This document shows, piece by piece, positions 56,721 through 64,000 of a stretch of 64,000 bases of DNA. The notes below the pieces were generated by a model. It searched no databases and was not told the origin of the DNA. It worked only from the letters and a program-made list of their open reading frames with translations. The stretch is taken from NCBI GenBank assembly GCA_903847975.1, contig CAINFC010000311.1, forward strand, positions 1-64,000, written 5' to 3'. Within the stretch, counting starts at the first letter, position 1; each line of letters opens with the position of its first letter. This DNA is from an uncultured Acidobacteriota bacterium. GTDB lineage: Bacteria > Acidobacteriota > UBA6911 > CAINFC01. The position numbers were made by a program, and so were the translations under genes.

Positions 56721-57078
56721 ATTAAAAGAAGAGGTCGAGCCATTGGAGCCCCTCTGGAGGGACTGGCTTGGGAAAAAATCCCGCCTTTCGGGAAGAGAGG
56801 CGGCTCTTCGTGTCATGGAAAGGATGGAAGAACGCAGATTCTCCATCCCGTACTGGGTACCGGCAGGAGCGGTGGCCGGGCTGCTGATCATCGTTTCTCT
56901 TTCCTATTTGCAAATACGTGAAAAGGATTTCAGGCCCGAAGCCGACTTCCGGGCAGGTGAGATGCAGGCGGTACAGCTGCATACGGAGGAGATGCTGATA
57001 TGGCTCGACGAAAAAACGCCTCTTTTAATGAACTATCCGGTCACCGAACCGGGTGGAAACAAAGGAGGGATCCAATGA
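56707..57078 (+). CDS. single-span membrane protein in anti-sigma position
   Basis: 123 residues with one membrane helix (about 50-66, VPAGAVAGLLIIVSLSYL), an N-terminal cytoplasmic part rich in charged residues and a C-terminal extracytoplasmic tail. No zinc-binding HxxxCxxC motif is present, so it is not a canonical ZAS anti-sigma factor. The call rests on position: it overlaps the ECF sigma gene at its start and the next gene by ATGA at its end. Confidence 0.6.
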   Translation: MNRNKLKEEVEPLEPLWRDWLGKKSRLSGREAALRVMERMEERRFSIPYWVPAGAVAGLLIIVSLSYLQIREKDFRPEADFRAGEMQAVQLHTEEMLIWLDEKTPLLMNYPVTEPGGNKGGIQ

Positions 57079-57956
57079 CCGTCATGCCCCGGCTGCTGTT
57101 TCTATGTGTGCCTGTTTTGCTGATGACTGCCGCCGGCTCGGGTTTTTCAGGGCCGGACGAAGCGATAAAAACCGGTTTTACCGTTCTGATCGGGTTTCCG
57201 GCGGAAGAGACCGCTCCGCAGAACTATGTGCAGCTGGGACCGGGAGTGGTCATCCCCATTTTGGGCTCCGGGACCGGAGCCAATCCGGAAGAATCGAGGC
57301 AGCTGATCGAAAAAAGCCTTTCCCTGGCCAAGGCGGCAGAAAAGCTTTGGGCCACATTCCGGCTTGACCCGGCCCGAAAGCTTCAGGAAGGAGTCCAGGA
57401 GCTGCTGCTGCCCGGCAAGGAGTACGAACTGCCCGTTCTGAAGGATGTGCGCATCCGGATTGCCGCCTTGCTGCTGAAGGCGACCGATTCCTCGGCTTCC
57501 TACCGTATCCTTTTCCGGCAGGACGGAAAAATCCTGGCCGACTCCACCATTCAGGTGGTGCGCGGGGGACGAGCGGTTGTCGGCGGAATGGACGGCAGGG
57601 AAGCCCCTTATGTTTTCCTTCTGGTGGAGCCGGAAAAGTCAGGAAGCACAGCGGAAAAAGCGGCAGATCCCTCCGCCAGAGCCGGACTGACCGAGCCCCG
57701 TGTTCTGGAAAAGGCAAACCCCGTTTACCCGGAAGACTGCAGAAAGGAAAGAATTCAGGGAGAAGTTGTCCTGAAGGTGATGATTCAGAAGGATGGCAAG
57801 GTCAATGCCGTATCTGTTCTCCAGAGCCCGGACCCGCGGCTGGGCGAGGCCGCCCGCGATGCGGTCCTGAAATGGCTTTTCAGTCCGGCCCGGAATCGGG
57901 AGGGCGAAGCGGTCGAGGTCCTGAGCAGCATCACCATCCGTTTTGCCCTCCGGTAG
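57075..57956 (+). CDS. secreted protein with C-terminal TonB domain
   Basis: 293 residues from ATG 57075 (AAAGGAGGG upstream; overlaps the previous stop as ATGA). A signal peptide (about 5-24) is followed by an unassigned middle domain (about 35-190). The C-terminal TonB-like domain (about 210-293) has the family pattern NPVYPEDCRKERIQGEVVLKVMIQKDGKV and the closing AVLKWLFSPARNREGEAVEVLSSITIRFAL. The single-helix anchor, proline-rich spacer and ExbBD genes of true TonB are missing, so this is one of the many periplasmic proteins in Acidobacteriota that carry this fold. It may be the sensed or regulated output of the sigma/anti-sigma pair. Confidence 0.8.
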   Translation: MTVMPRLLFLCVPVLLMTAAGSGFSGPDEAIKTGFTVLIGFPAEETAPQNYVQLGPGVVIPILGSGTGANPEESRQLIEKSLSLAKAAEKLWATFRLDPARKLQEGVQELLLPGKEYELPVLKDVRIRIAALLLKATDSSASYRILFRQDGKILADSTIQVVRGGRAVVGGMDGREAPYVFLLVEPEKSGSTAEKAADPSARAGLTEPRVLEKANPVYPEDCRKERIQGEVVLKVMIQKDGKVNAVSVLQSPDPRLGEAARDAVLKWLFSPARNREGEAVEVLSSITIRFALR

Positions 57957-57964
57957 GCAAGGTT

Positions 57965-59071
57965 TCAGGCGGAAGAGGGTTCCTCCGACAATAGCTGCTG
58001 CTGCCATTTCATCAGGAAGGGCAAGCCGCTCTCCCAGTCACGGGCCAGACGCATCAGAGTGGCCCGGCTGGCAATGAGCGTAGGCTCAATGTTAAGCTGC
58101 TGGGCCTTGAAGTTTCGCTTGCGCATCAGCCGGTCCAGTCGCCGCTCTGTGGCTCTGTCTTTGGCTTGAGGGGTTCCGCTTCGAATTTCAGGCCATTCTT
58201 CCGGGGTCAGACCCCAGACGCGTTCTCGAATGGAGATCATCTCCTGGCGCCAGCCGGCGGGCAGCCCGTCGGGAAGGGAGACGAAGGCAGACTCCCTTCC
58301 CGGGGATCCCGCGCCAAGGCAGCTGGCCAGATAAATCAGCTTTTCGTGGGCCACGACAAAATAGGGAGGACGGCGGCGCTCACGGGCGATTTTCTCTCTC
58401 CAGTGCCAAAGTTCCCGAAGCATAGCCAGCTGGTAGCGCGACAGGGATCCGCTACCTCGCAAACGCCAGCATCCGTCATGATCCGGATCCTCAGGGAGTC
58501 TGCTTTTCAAAATCAGGCTCCGGCAGCTTTCCTCGTGCCAATCCAGCCGTCCCAGTTCCCGGAGCCGGTTTTCCAGAATTTCGGCAATTTCCAGCAGGTA
58601 ACGGGTATCCTGTTCCGCATAGGCCAGCATCCGGGGAGAGAGCGGCCGCTGAGCCCAGTCCATTTTCTGAAGGCTTTTATCGATCTGAACTCCCAGCAGC
58701 TGCGAGACCAGGTCTGCCAGCCCGAATGAGGTGAACCCGCAGAGCCGGGCAGCGATCATGGTGTCGAAAAGATCTTCCGGGGAAAACTGGAGATGGCGCT
58801 GAAACAGACGCAAGTCATAGGCGGCATCGTGGATCACCAGGGTGCAGGAGCCCAGAAAGGCCTTCAGCGGAGACAGGTCCAGGGGCAGCAGCGGATCGAT
58901 GACAGCCGCCCGATGGCTTGTTCCTATCTGGATCAGGCAAAGCTGCTCCGGGTATACGTGGAGGCTGTTGGCTTCCAGGTCAATGGCCACTTTGATATGC
59001 GATTCCGCGCGCTTAAGCCATTTTGCCAGGTCATCCTGGGTGTTCAACAGGTGTATTCGCTGGGTATGCAT
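57965..59071 (-). CDS. rnd: ribonuclease D
   Basis: 368 residues. The DEDDy exonuclease core (about 1-185) shows Exo I VAIDLEANSLH (Asp, Glu), Exo II HDAAYDLRLF (Asp) and Exo III AYAEQDTRYLL (Tyr, Asp). HRDC-like helical domains follow (about 215-365; LAMLRELWHWREKIARERRRPPYFVVAHEKLIYLA). RNase D trims the 3-prime ends of tRNA precursors. It is convergent with the TonB-domain gene, leaving eight bases between the stops. Its start codon overlaps the -35 region of the divergent lipoprotein promoter. Confidence 0.93.
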   Translation of the reverse strand: MHTQRIHLLNTQDDLAKWLKRAESHIKVAIDLEANSLHVYPEQLCLIQIGTSHRAAVIDPLLPLDLSPLKAFLGSCTLVIHDAAYDLRLFQRHLQFSPEDLFDTMIAARLCGFTSFGLADLVSQLLGVQIDKSLQKMDWAQRPLSPRMLAYAEQDTRYLLEIAEILENRLRELGRLDWHEESCRSLILKSRLPEDPDHDGCWRLRGSGSLSRYQLAMLRELWHWREKIARERRRPPYFVVAHEKLIYLASCLGAGSPGRESAFVSLPDGLPAGWRQEMISIRERVWGLTPEEWPEIRSGTPQAKDRATERRLDRLMRKRNFKAQQLNIEPTLIASRATLMRLARDWESGLPFLMKWQQQLLSEEPSSA

Positions 59072-59100
59072 TTGACGGAACCAAGCCCAAAAGGTATAAT
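59072..59100 (+). promoter_or_regulatory. near-consensus sigma70 promoter for the lipoprotein gene
   Basis: TTGACG (59072-59077), a 17-base spacer and TATAAT (59095-59100), 89 bases before the ATG at 59189. It directly abuts the divergent rnd start codon. Confidence 0.8.
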
Positions 59101-59188
59101 TTTACCCTATTTAAATTTAGTGTTTTGATTTTTTTTTAATGCCTTGGATGGACCGAGAACAGGTTCCGAACCCATAAGGAGAGGGGCG

Positions 59189-60034
59189 ATGAAACGTTTG
59201 AACTGGTTGCGCTGTACTTTAATTGCACTGATTGGATTCTTTGTTCTGCTGCAGGCCGGATGTCAGAAATCGGAAACCCCTGCCCCGACTGCCCCCGCGG
59301 AGGAAACCCCGGCCGCTCCCGCAGCGAAAGCCCCCTCCAAAACAGATCCGGGTGAAATGGTCCTGGTTCCTGCCGGCGAATTCATCCTTGGCTACGACAA
59401 AGAAGCGGCTTCGGCACCGGAGCAAAAGATGTTCCTGCCGGCCTATTACATCGACAAGTATGAAGTTACCATGGCTCAATACATGAAATTCGTGGTGGAG
59501 AGCGGTTATATGGCTCAGGGAAAGTGGCGGGAGCTCTGGGCCCCCGAGAAAGCCGATTTTCCGGTTACGCTGATTACCTGGAAAGACGCCGTGGAATATG
59601 CCAAGTGGGCCGGCAAGAGGCTGCCCACTGAATTTGAATGGGAAAAGGCCGCCCGCGGCGAAAAGGGCTTCCGCTATCCGTGGGGCAACGAGTGGGAAGC
59701 AGGCCGGGCCAATACCTATGAAGCCGGCCTGCGCGATCTGGCTGCGGTGGGATCCTACCAGGGCGACGTCAGCCCTTACGGTGCCATGGATATGCTGGGC
59801 AATGCGATTGAGTGGACCGCCTCCAATTACCAGGGATATAAGGGAACAAAGGCCAAGGCGAAAGAGTTCGGGGACAACTTCCGCGTCCTGCGGGGATGCG
59901 ACTATGTGCACTACGGCGGCCCTCGCCAGGGCGCTCAGTTTCATCTTGCCTACCGGGCCTATTATCTGCCGGATGCCCATTTCAACTTCAGCTTCCGCTG
60001 CGCCAAGGACGCGCCGGCAGCAGGCGCCAAGTAG
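59189..60034 (+). CDS. formylglycine-generating-enzyme (SUMF1)-like lipoprotein
   Basis: 281 residues. The lipobox LLQAGC (about 20-25) makes it a lipoprotein. A Pro/Ala-rich linker (about 30-52) precedes an FGE-sulfatase/SUMF1 domain (about 55-275): MVLVPAGEFILG, FYIDKYEVTMAQY-like start, VTLITWKDAVEYAKWAGKRLPTEFEWEKAARG, YPWGNEW and NAIEWTAS. The last segment usually reads GNVWEW. The C-terminal RGCDYVHYGG and FSFRCAK close the fold. The two Cys used by copper-dependent FGE are not evident in their usual places, so it is probably a non-FGE member (binding or other modification). ATG 59189 follows AAGGAGAGGGG. A strong stem-loop follows the stop. Confidence 0.85.
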   Translation: MKRLNWLRCTLIALIGFFVLLQAGCQKSETPAPTAPAEETPAAPAAKAPSKTDPGEMVLVPAGEFILGYDKEAASAPEQKMFLPAYYIDKYEVTMAQYMKFVVESGYMAQGKWRELWAPEKADFPVTLITWKDAVEYAKWAGKRLPTEFEWEKAARGEKGFRYPWGNEWEAGRANTYEAGLRDLAAVGSYQGDVSPYGAMDMLGNAIEWTASNYQGYKGTKAKAKEFGDNFRVLRGCDYVHYGGPRQGAQFHLAYRAYYLPDAHFNFSFRCAKDAPAAGAK

Positions 60035-60050
60035 GTTTTTCGAAAAAGCC

Positions 60051-60079
60051 CCGTCTTTTCCCCCTGGCGGAAAAGACGG
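60051..60079 (+). terminator. stem-loop after the lipoprotein gene
   Basis: CCGTCTTTTCC (60051-60061) and GGAAAAGACGG (60069-60079) form a perfect 11-bp stem with a 7-base loop, 17 bases after the stop. No T-run follows. Confidence 0.65.
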
Positions 60080-60085
60080 AGGTGT

Positions 60086-60156
60086 ATACGCAACCCCCGA
60101 AGGGGTTGCGAGGCTTTTCACAGGAAGACGGTAAGATCAGGAAGGAAGAAGAAAGC
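60086..60156. repeat. AACCCC hairpin plus GGAAGA-type repeat
   Basis: CGCAACCCCCGAAGGGGTTGCG is a hairpin sharing its core with the repeats at the left end of the window. It is followed by TTTCACAGGAAGACGG and AAGATCAGGAAGGAAGAA, a copy of the GGAAGA family. Both lie between two convergent genes. Confidence 0.65.
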
Positions 60157-60206
60157 CGTCCGGACATTCTTTCTGCGGGGCAACCGTTGGTGCGATTGCG
60201 GTCTTT

Positions 60207-61373
60207 TTACCAGACCCGCAGGATCAGGCATTTCAGATAGCATGTCTCCGGCATGGCCGCCAGCCAGGGGTGGTCGCGCGATTGTCCCCGGGTTTCCACC
60301 CATTGAACGGAGCGCTGGGAATCGGCGGCTGCCGCCTGCACGATTTTCTCGAATTGTGCGGTGGTCAGGTGATTGGAGCAGGAGCAGGTGATCAGAAAGC
60401 CGCCCGGACGAAGAAGGCGGAAAGCGCGCAGGTTGATTTCCTTGTATCCTTTCTGAGCCTGGGGAACGGCCTGGCGGTTCTTGGCGAAGGCCGGCGGATC
60501 CAGAATGATGGTGTCGAAGCGCTCGCCTTCCCGGTCCAGGGTTCTCAGCCGGTCAAAAGCGTTGTCGGCTATGGTTCGGATGTTGGTAAATCCGTTGAGC
60601 CCGGCATTGCGCAGGACTTCCTGCAGGGCCGGAGGCGAGATGTCCAGGCATTCCACCTCGGCCGCACGAGGGGCGCAATGCAGGGCAAACCCGCCGGCAT
60701 AGCTGAACACATCCAGCGTCCGGCCGGATGCATATTGCCCGGCAGCGGCATAGTTTTCCCTCTGGTCGAGGAAAAGGCCGGTTTTTTGAGCCTGCAGGAG
60801 GTCCAGATCAAACCGGATCTTTCCCATGGCGGCGGGCACATGCTCCGGCAGGCTGCCGCAGATCACTTTCTTTTCCAGAGGGAGTCCTTCCAGCTGACGC
60901 ACCTTGGCGTCGTTGCGCAGAACGATGGCCTGAGGTTCGAAACGCTCCTGAAGCAGTTCTACCAGGAGGGGCTGAATGCGCTCCGCCCCCTGGCTCAGGG
61001 TCTGGAGAACCAGGCAGCTTCCGTACCGGTCGGCGATAATCGAGGAGCAGAAGTCGCCGTCGGAGAACAGCAGCCGGTAAGTGGTTTCCCCGGGGAAGAT
61101 CCGGCACCGCCAGTCTTCCGCCTGCGCGATTCGCTGCTGCCAGAACCGGCGGTCAATGGCGATATCCTCGCGGGTCAGCATGCGCAGGGCAATGGTGGAC
61201 CGGCTGCTGAAAAAAGCCCGCCCCCTGAATTTTCCGCGCACATCCCGCACTCGCACGACTTCTCCGCCGGCGGCATCGCCGCTGTCGGCAATTTCACCCC
61301 GAAAAACCCAGCTGTGTCCGGCACCGAGGCGGTCCAGGGCCGAGACGTGAATGGTAACCGTGGCTTCGCTCAT
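60207..61373 (-). CDS. rlmI: RlmI-like 23S rRNA (cytosine-C5) methyltransferase
   Basis: 388 residues. An N-terminal PUA-type RNA-binding part (about 5-75; LGAGHSWVFRGEI) precedes the class I SAM fold (about 180-370): FLDQRENYAAAG, VFSYAGGFALH (SAM loop), VECLDISPPAL, the catalytic ILDPPAF motif and ITCSCSNHLT, whose Cys is the expected nucleophile region of this family. It methylates a cytosine in 23S rRNA. ATG 61373 overlaps the stop of the upstream cca-type gene (ATGA), so the two are co-transcribed. It ends near a repeat shared with the convergent lipoprotein gene. Confidence 0.88.
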   Translation of the reverse strand: MSEATVTIHVSALDRLGAGHSWVFRGEIADSGDAAGGEVVRVRDVRGKFRGRAFFSSRSTIALRMLTREDIAIDRRFWQQRIAQAEDWRCRIFPGETTYRLLFSDGDFCSSIIADRYGSCLVLQTLSQGAERIQPLLVELLQERFEPQAIVLRNDAKVRQLEGLPLEKKVICGSLPEHVPAAMGKIRFDLDLLQAQKTGLFLDQRENYAAAGQYASGRTLDVFSYAGGFALHCAPRAAEVECLDISPPALQEVLRNAGLNGFTNIRTIADNAFDRLRTLDREGERFDTIILDPPAFAKNRQAVPQAQKGYKEINLRAFRLLRPGGFLITCSCSNHLTTAQFEKIVQAAAADSQRSVQWVETRGQSRDHPWLAAMPETCYLKCLILRVW

Positions 61374-62713
61374 GATGGTTCCTTGTCAAGGGGGAAATGA
61401 CCCGCCACCCAGGACAGCGCCTGAGAACGGTCGGACACCTGGCCCTCCAGCTGGGCGTCCTCCAGGGCCAGGAGAATGCGCTGGAACAGAGGACCCGGCC
61501 GATAGCCGAGCTGGATCAGATCGTCCCCGCCCAGCAGTCGCTTCGGGCGTATTTCCTCTGTTTTCATCTCATCCAGGCGGGCGCGGCAAAAGTCCCAGTT
61601 GGAAAGATCCCCGTGGCTCCCGAGGCAGTCGATCCGATGAAGCTCCAGGTGCTCCTCGAAGTGTTCCTGGCGCAGAAACCGCTTGAGCGTGCTGGGGCGC
61701 ATTTCCTGGACGGGCATAAAACGCATGTGCTGCCGGACCAGGTCCAGGATTCTGCCCGTCTCCTCGTTCGACAGCCGCAGGCGCTGGCAGATGGCTTCGG
61801 CCAGCGTTGCACCGACTTCGACATGCTGGTCGAACCGGATCCGGTCAGCCACATGAAAGGTGGGCGGCTTGCCCACATCGTGCAGCAGCACTCCCATGGC
61901 CAGGGTGAAAGAAGGATGGTGCAGGTGGCCCAGCATGTTACGGGTGTGGGTATATACGTCCCCTTCCGGGTGAAATTCCGCGGGCTGCTCGACCCCGCGC
62001 ATGGCCGCCACTTCCGGGAGGATCCAGTCCAGAAGGCCGCTTTCGGCAAGAAGGTCCAGGGCCTGCGCCGGCTGCGGGCCGGTGAGCATCTTTTTGACCT
62101 CGTCCCGGATGCGCTCCCAGCTGACGTGCAGGATTTCCCGGGCTCCGGCCCGGATGGCCTTCATGGTGTCCGATTCGATCCGGAATCCGAGGGTGCAGGC
62201 AAACCGCAGGGCGCGAAGCATCCGCAGATAGTCTTCGGCGAACCGGTCCGCAGGGTGGCCGATGGCCCGGATGCAGCGCAACCGGATATCCTCCTGACCG
62301 GCGACGTAATCCAGGATCCGATCGAGGATCGGGTCGTAAAAAAGGCCGTTGATGGTGAAATCCCTGCGCTGGGCGTCTGTTCGGGCGTCGGTAAATTCGA
62401 CCCGGCTGGGATGCCGGTGATCCTGGTAGTCGAAGTCGGTGCGAAACGTGGTGACCTCGTAGGAAAATTCATCCACCAGCACGCATACCACGCCGTATTT
62501 CAACCCCACGGGAATGACCCGCGGAAAGAGATGCAGGACGGTTTCCGGGGTGGCAGAAGTGGCGATATCGATATCCGGCGACAGCCGTTCCAGGAGAAGG
62601 TCCCGCACGCAGCCTCCGGCAAAGAGGGCTTCGTAGCCGCGCCGGCGCAGATCTTCCACAATCCGGCATGCGCCGTTGAACTGAGCTTCCGACCAAGGTA
62701 GTTTCTTCTTCAT
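61370..62713 (-). CDS. CCA tRNA nucleotidyltransferase / poly(A) polymerase family with HD domain
   Basis: 447 residues of the class II nucleotidyltransferase family. The head has ALFAGGCVRDLLL and the catalytic pair in SPDIDIATSA. TFRTD and the RRDFTINGLFYDP motif (base recognition) follow, then AEDYLRMLRALRFACTLGF. The HD-type region has THTRNMLGHL and GVLLHDVGKP, giving a phosphohydrolase-like site as in E. coli-type CCA enzymes. It either adds CCA to tRNA 3-prime ends or works as a poly(A) polymerase; sequence alone does not settle it. ATG 62713 begins the conserved part (MKKKLPWSEAQF); a possible promoter lies at 62754-62781. Confidence 0.9.
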   Translation of the reverse strand: MKKKLPWSEAQFNGACRIVEDLRRRGYEALFAGGCVRDLLLERLSPDIDIATSATPETVLHLFPRVIPVGLKYGVVCVLVDEFSYEVTTFRTDFDYQDHRHPSRVEFTDARTDAQRRDFTINGLFYDPILDRILDYVAGQEDIRLRCIRAIGHPADRFAEDYLRMLRALRFACTLGFRIESDTMKAIRAGAREILHVSWERIRDEVKKMLTGPQPAQALDLLAESGLLDWILPEVAAMRGVEQPAEFHPEGDVYTHTRNMLGHLHHPSFTLAMGVLLHDVGKPPTFHVADRIRFDQHVEVGATLAEAICQRLRLSNEETGRILDLVRQHMRFMPVQEMRPSTLKRFLRQEHFEEHLELHRIDCLGSHGDLSNWDFCRARLDEMKTEEIRPKRLLGGDDLIQLGYRPGPLFQRILLALEDAQLEGQVSDRSQALSWVAGHFPLDKEPS

Positions 62714-62753
62714 TCCCGGTTTTCCTGCACCGGATGAACGGGTGCGAAAGGAT

Positions 62754-62781
62754 TCTTTAATAAAGTGACCGGGCGAGTCAA
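62754..62781 (-). promoter_or_regulatory. putative promoter for the cca-like/rlmI pair
   Basis: Minus strand: TTGACT (62776-62781), a 16-base spacer and TAAAGA (62754-62759), 41 bases before the ATG at 62713. Confidence 0.45.
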
Positions 62782-62895
62782 GAAGAATCAAGGTCGGGCA
62801 TTCGCCGGAGCGAGCCTCAGGCACGACTTTTCTCTTCCCCCATCGGCCGACCACGGTTAAAATCTCTTCCGGACAGTATTCAAGGAGGTGGCATC

Positions 62896-64000
62896 ATCGC
62901 ACACGAGTGTGTTCTCATTTTGGATTTCGGCTCCCAGTATACGCAGCTCATTGCCCGGCGCATTCGGGAAATGTCCGTCTATTGTGAAATATGGCCGTTT
63001 AACCGGCCGCTCGAGGAAATCGTGTCCCGAAAGCCGCGGGGAATCGTTCTTTCCGGCGGGCCCGACTCGGTTTTGCAGCCCGGGTCGCCGCGCGTGGAAG
63101 ATGCCATATACCGGCAGGGAATTCCGGTTCTGGGGATCTGCTACGGCATGCAGCTGATGGCGGCGCAGAATGGAGGTAAAGTCGCTTCCGCGGAGCACCG
63201 GGAGTACGGCAAAAAGAGGTTTCATCATGCCGGAGGCTCGGAGCTGTTTGAAGGCGTAGCCGGGAAGTCCCAGGTCTGGATGAGCCACGGGGATGAAATA
63301 CAGCAGCCTCCCCCCGGATTTTCGGTCACCGGAACCACCGGGAACAAAGGGGTGGCTGCCATGGAAGCCGCCTCCCAGGGATTATACGGCCTGCAGTTTC
63401 ACCCCGAGGTCAGCCACACACTGGCCGGGAAGAAGATCCTGGAAAATTTTCTGTTCCGCGTATGCCAGTGCCATGGGGATTGGACCATGAGCAGTTTCAT
63501 CCGGGAAACGGTGCGCACCATCCGCAGGAAGGTGGGGCGGGGAAAGGTTCTGTGTGCTCTCAGCGGGGGAGTGGATTCCGCGGTGGCCGCCGTTCTGGTC
63601 CACCGGGCTGTGGGAGACCGGCTGCTCTGTGTCTTTGTCGATAACGGGGTGCTGCGCAAGGATGAGTTTTCTCAGGTCCTTTCCCTGTTTCGGGAAAAGC
63701 TGCATCTCAAGGTAATCGGGGTGGATGCCGCACGGCGCTTTCTGGGCAAGCTGGCGCGAATTTCCGATCCGGAGCGGAAGCGAAAGATCATCGGCGCCGA
63801 ATTTATCCGGGTTTTTGAGGAAGAGGCCCACAAGGCGGGAGGCATGGATTTCCTGGTGCAGGGTACGCTCTATCCGGACGTCATCGAATCGGTTTCGCAA
63901 AAGGGTCCTTCGGCGACCATCAAATCCCATCATAACGTCGGCGGGCTGCCGGCCGATATGCGCTTCCAGCTGGTCGAGCCCCTGCGGGAGCTCTTCAAGG
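62896..64000 (+). CDS. guaA: GMP synthase, 5-prime part, with apparent non-AUG start
   Basis: Runs off the window, about 368 residues present. The class I glutamine amidotransferase domain has [39 protein letters not shown] (nucleophile Cys82) and the QFHPEVSHT His/Glu. The ATP-pyrophosphatase domain begins with [14 protein letters not shown] (P-loop), followed by [12 protein letters not shown] and [13 protein letters not shown]. It aminates XMP to GMP. No ATG, GTG or TTG in frame fits: a strong GGAGGT site (62884-62889) stands six bases before ATC at 62896, so an ATC start is proposed. A TTG at 62920 would cut off the first beta strand. Sequence error is possible. Confidence 0.88.
   Translation, partial: MAHECVLILDFGSQYTQLIARRIREMSVYCEIWPFNRPLEEIVSRKPRGIVLSGGPDSVLQPGSPRVEDAIYRQGIPVLGICYGMQLMAAQNGGKVASAEHREYGKKRFHHAGGSELFEGVAGKSQVWMSHGDEIQQPPPGFSVTGTTGNKGVAAMEAASQGLYGLQFHPEVSHTLAGKKILENFLFRVCQCHGDWTMSSFIRETVRTIRRKVGRGKVLCALSGGVDSAVAAVLVHRAVGDRLLCVFVDNGVLRKDEFSQVLSLFREKLHLKVIGVDAARRFLGKLARISDPERKRKIIGAEFIRVFEEEAHKAGGMDFLVQGTLYPDVIESVSQKGPSATIKSHHNVGGLPADMRFQLVEPLRELFK

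Noticed and set aside
62888-63157. GTG-started 89-codon frame over the guaA start
   Set aside because: Different frame from the GMP synthase motifs; it only looks attractive because of the shared ribosome site.

Overview
The window is a high-GC bacterial chromosome segment with no rRNA, tRNA, CRISPR array, phage or transposase gene that I can recognise. The gene set points to Acidobacteriota in the broad sense, possibly an Aminicenantia-like anaerobe. The pointers are an Oar-type TonB-dependent receptor with a carboxypeptidase-regulatory N-terminal domain, a Ser/Thr kinase fused to a TolB-like propeller beside an ECF-like sigma factor, Reeler-like (choice-of-anchor V) proteins, and dispersed intergenic GGAAGA-type repeats. 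The placement is inference from gene content only.

The outstanding region is 7.2-28.1 kb. Nearly all of it is on the minus strand, broken by two unrelated plus-strand genes (a tRNA methyltransferase-like gene and rmuC). It encodes most of the anaerobic uric-acid/purine catabolism set known from gut bacteria and from the E. coli yge/ygf region: molybdenum hydroxylase subunits, a MocA-type cytidylyltransferase, knotted carbamoyltransferase YgeW, a hydantoinase-like amidohydrolase, hydrolase YgeY, aminohydrolase SsnA and a large flavin/Fe-S oxidoreductase. Three things are unusual. No canonical YgeX (diaminopropionate ammonia-lyase) is present; two other fold-type II PLP enzymes (TrpB-like and threonine-synthase-like) sit in the operons instead. 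The YgfK position is held by a protein with the domain order of dihydropyrimidine dehydrogenase. Cobalamin-dependent methionine synthase is the last gene of the ssnA operon. Good sigma70-type promoters precede the xdh, ygeY and DPD-like segments, and most junctions are ATGA/GTGA overlaps.

Region 28.5-36.5 kb has a kinase/sigma-factor pair, an M48-like metalloprotease, a secreted beta-propeller and a DUF4213/DUF364 protein. Region 36.5-43.7 kb is a second purine-related operon on the minus strand: a trifunctional acyl-ligase/ACP/PlsC fusion, GMP reductase, and a conventional two-subunit FAD-containing xanthine dehydrogenase. The window ends with guaA (GMP synthase, cut by the window edge), so purine metabolism is a recurrent theme.

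Region 43.9-62.7 kb is mixed: TonB receptor, HDOD protein, zinc-ribbon protein, VCBS-repeat protein, heparinase II/III-like polysaccharide lyase, orphan LytTR response regulator, a possible 27-residue membrane peptide, an ECF sigma/anti-sigma/TonB-C operon, RNase D, a formylglycine-generating-enzyme-like lipoprotein, RlmI and a CCA-adding/poly(A) polymerase-type enzyme. The left end (1-700) carries no gene but is filled with hairpin-rich direct and inverted repeats, followed by a secreted penicillin acylase family protein.
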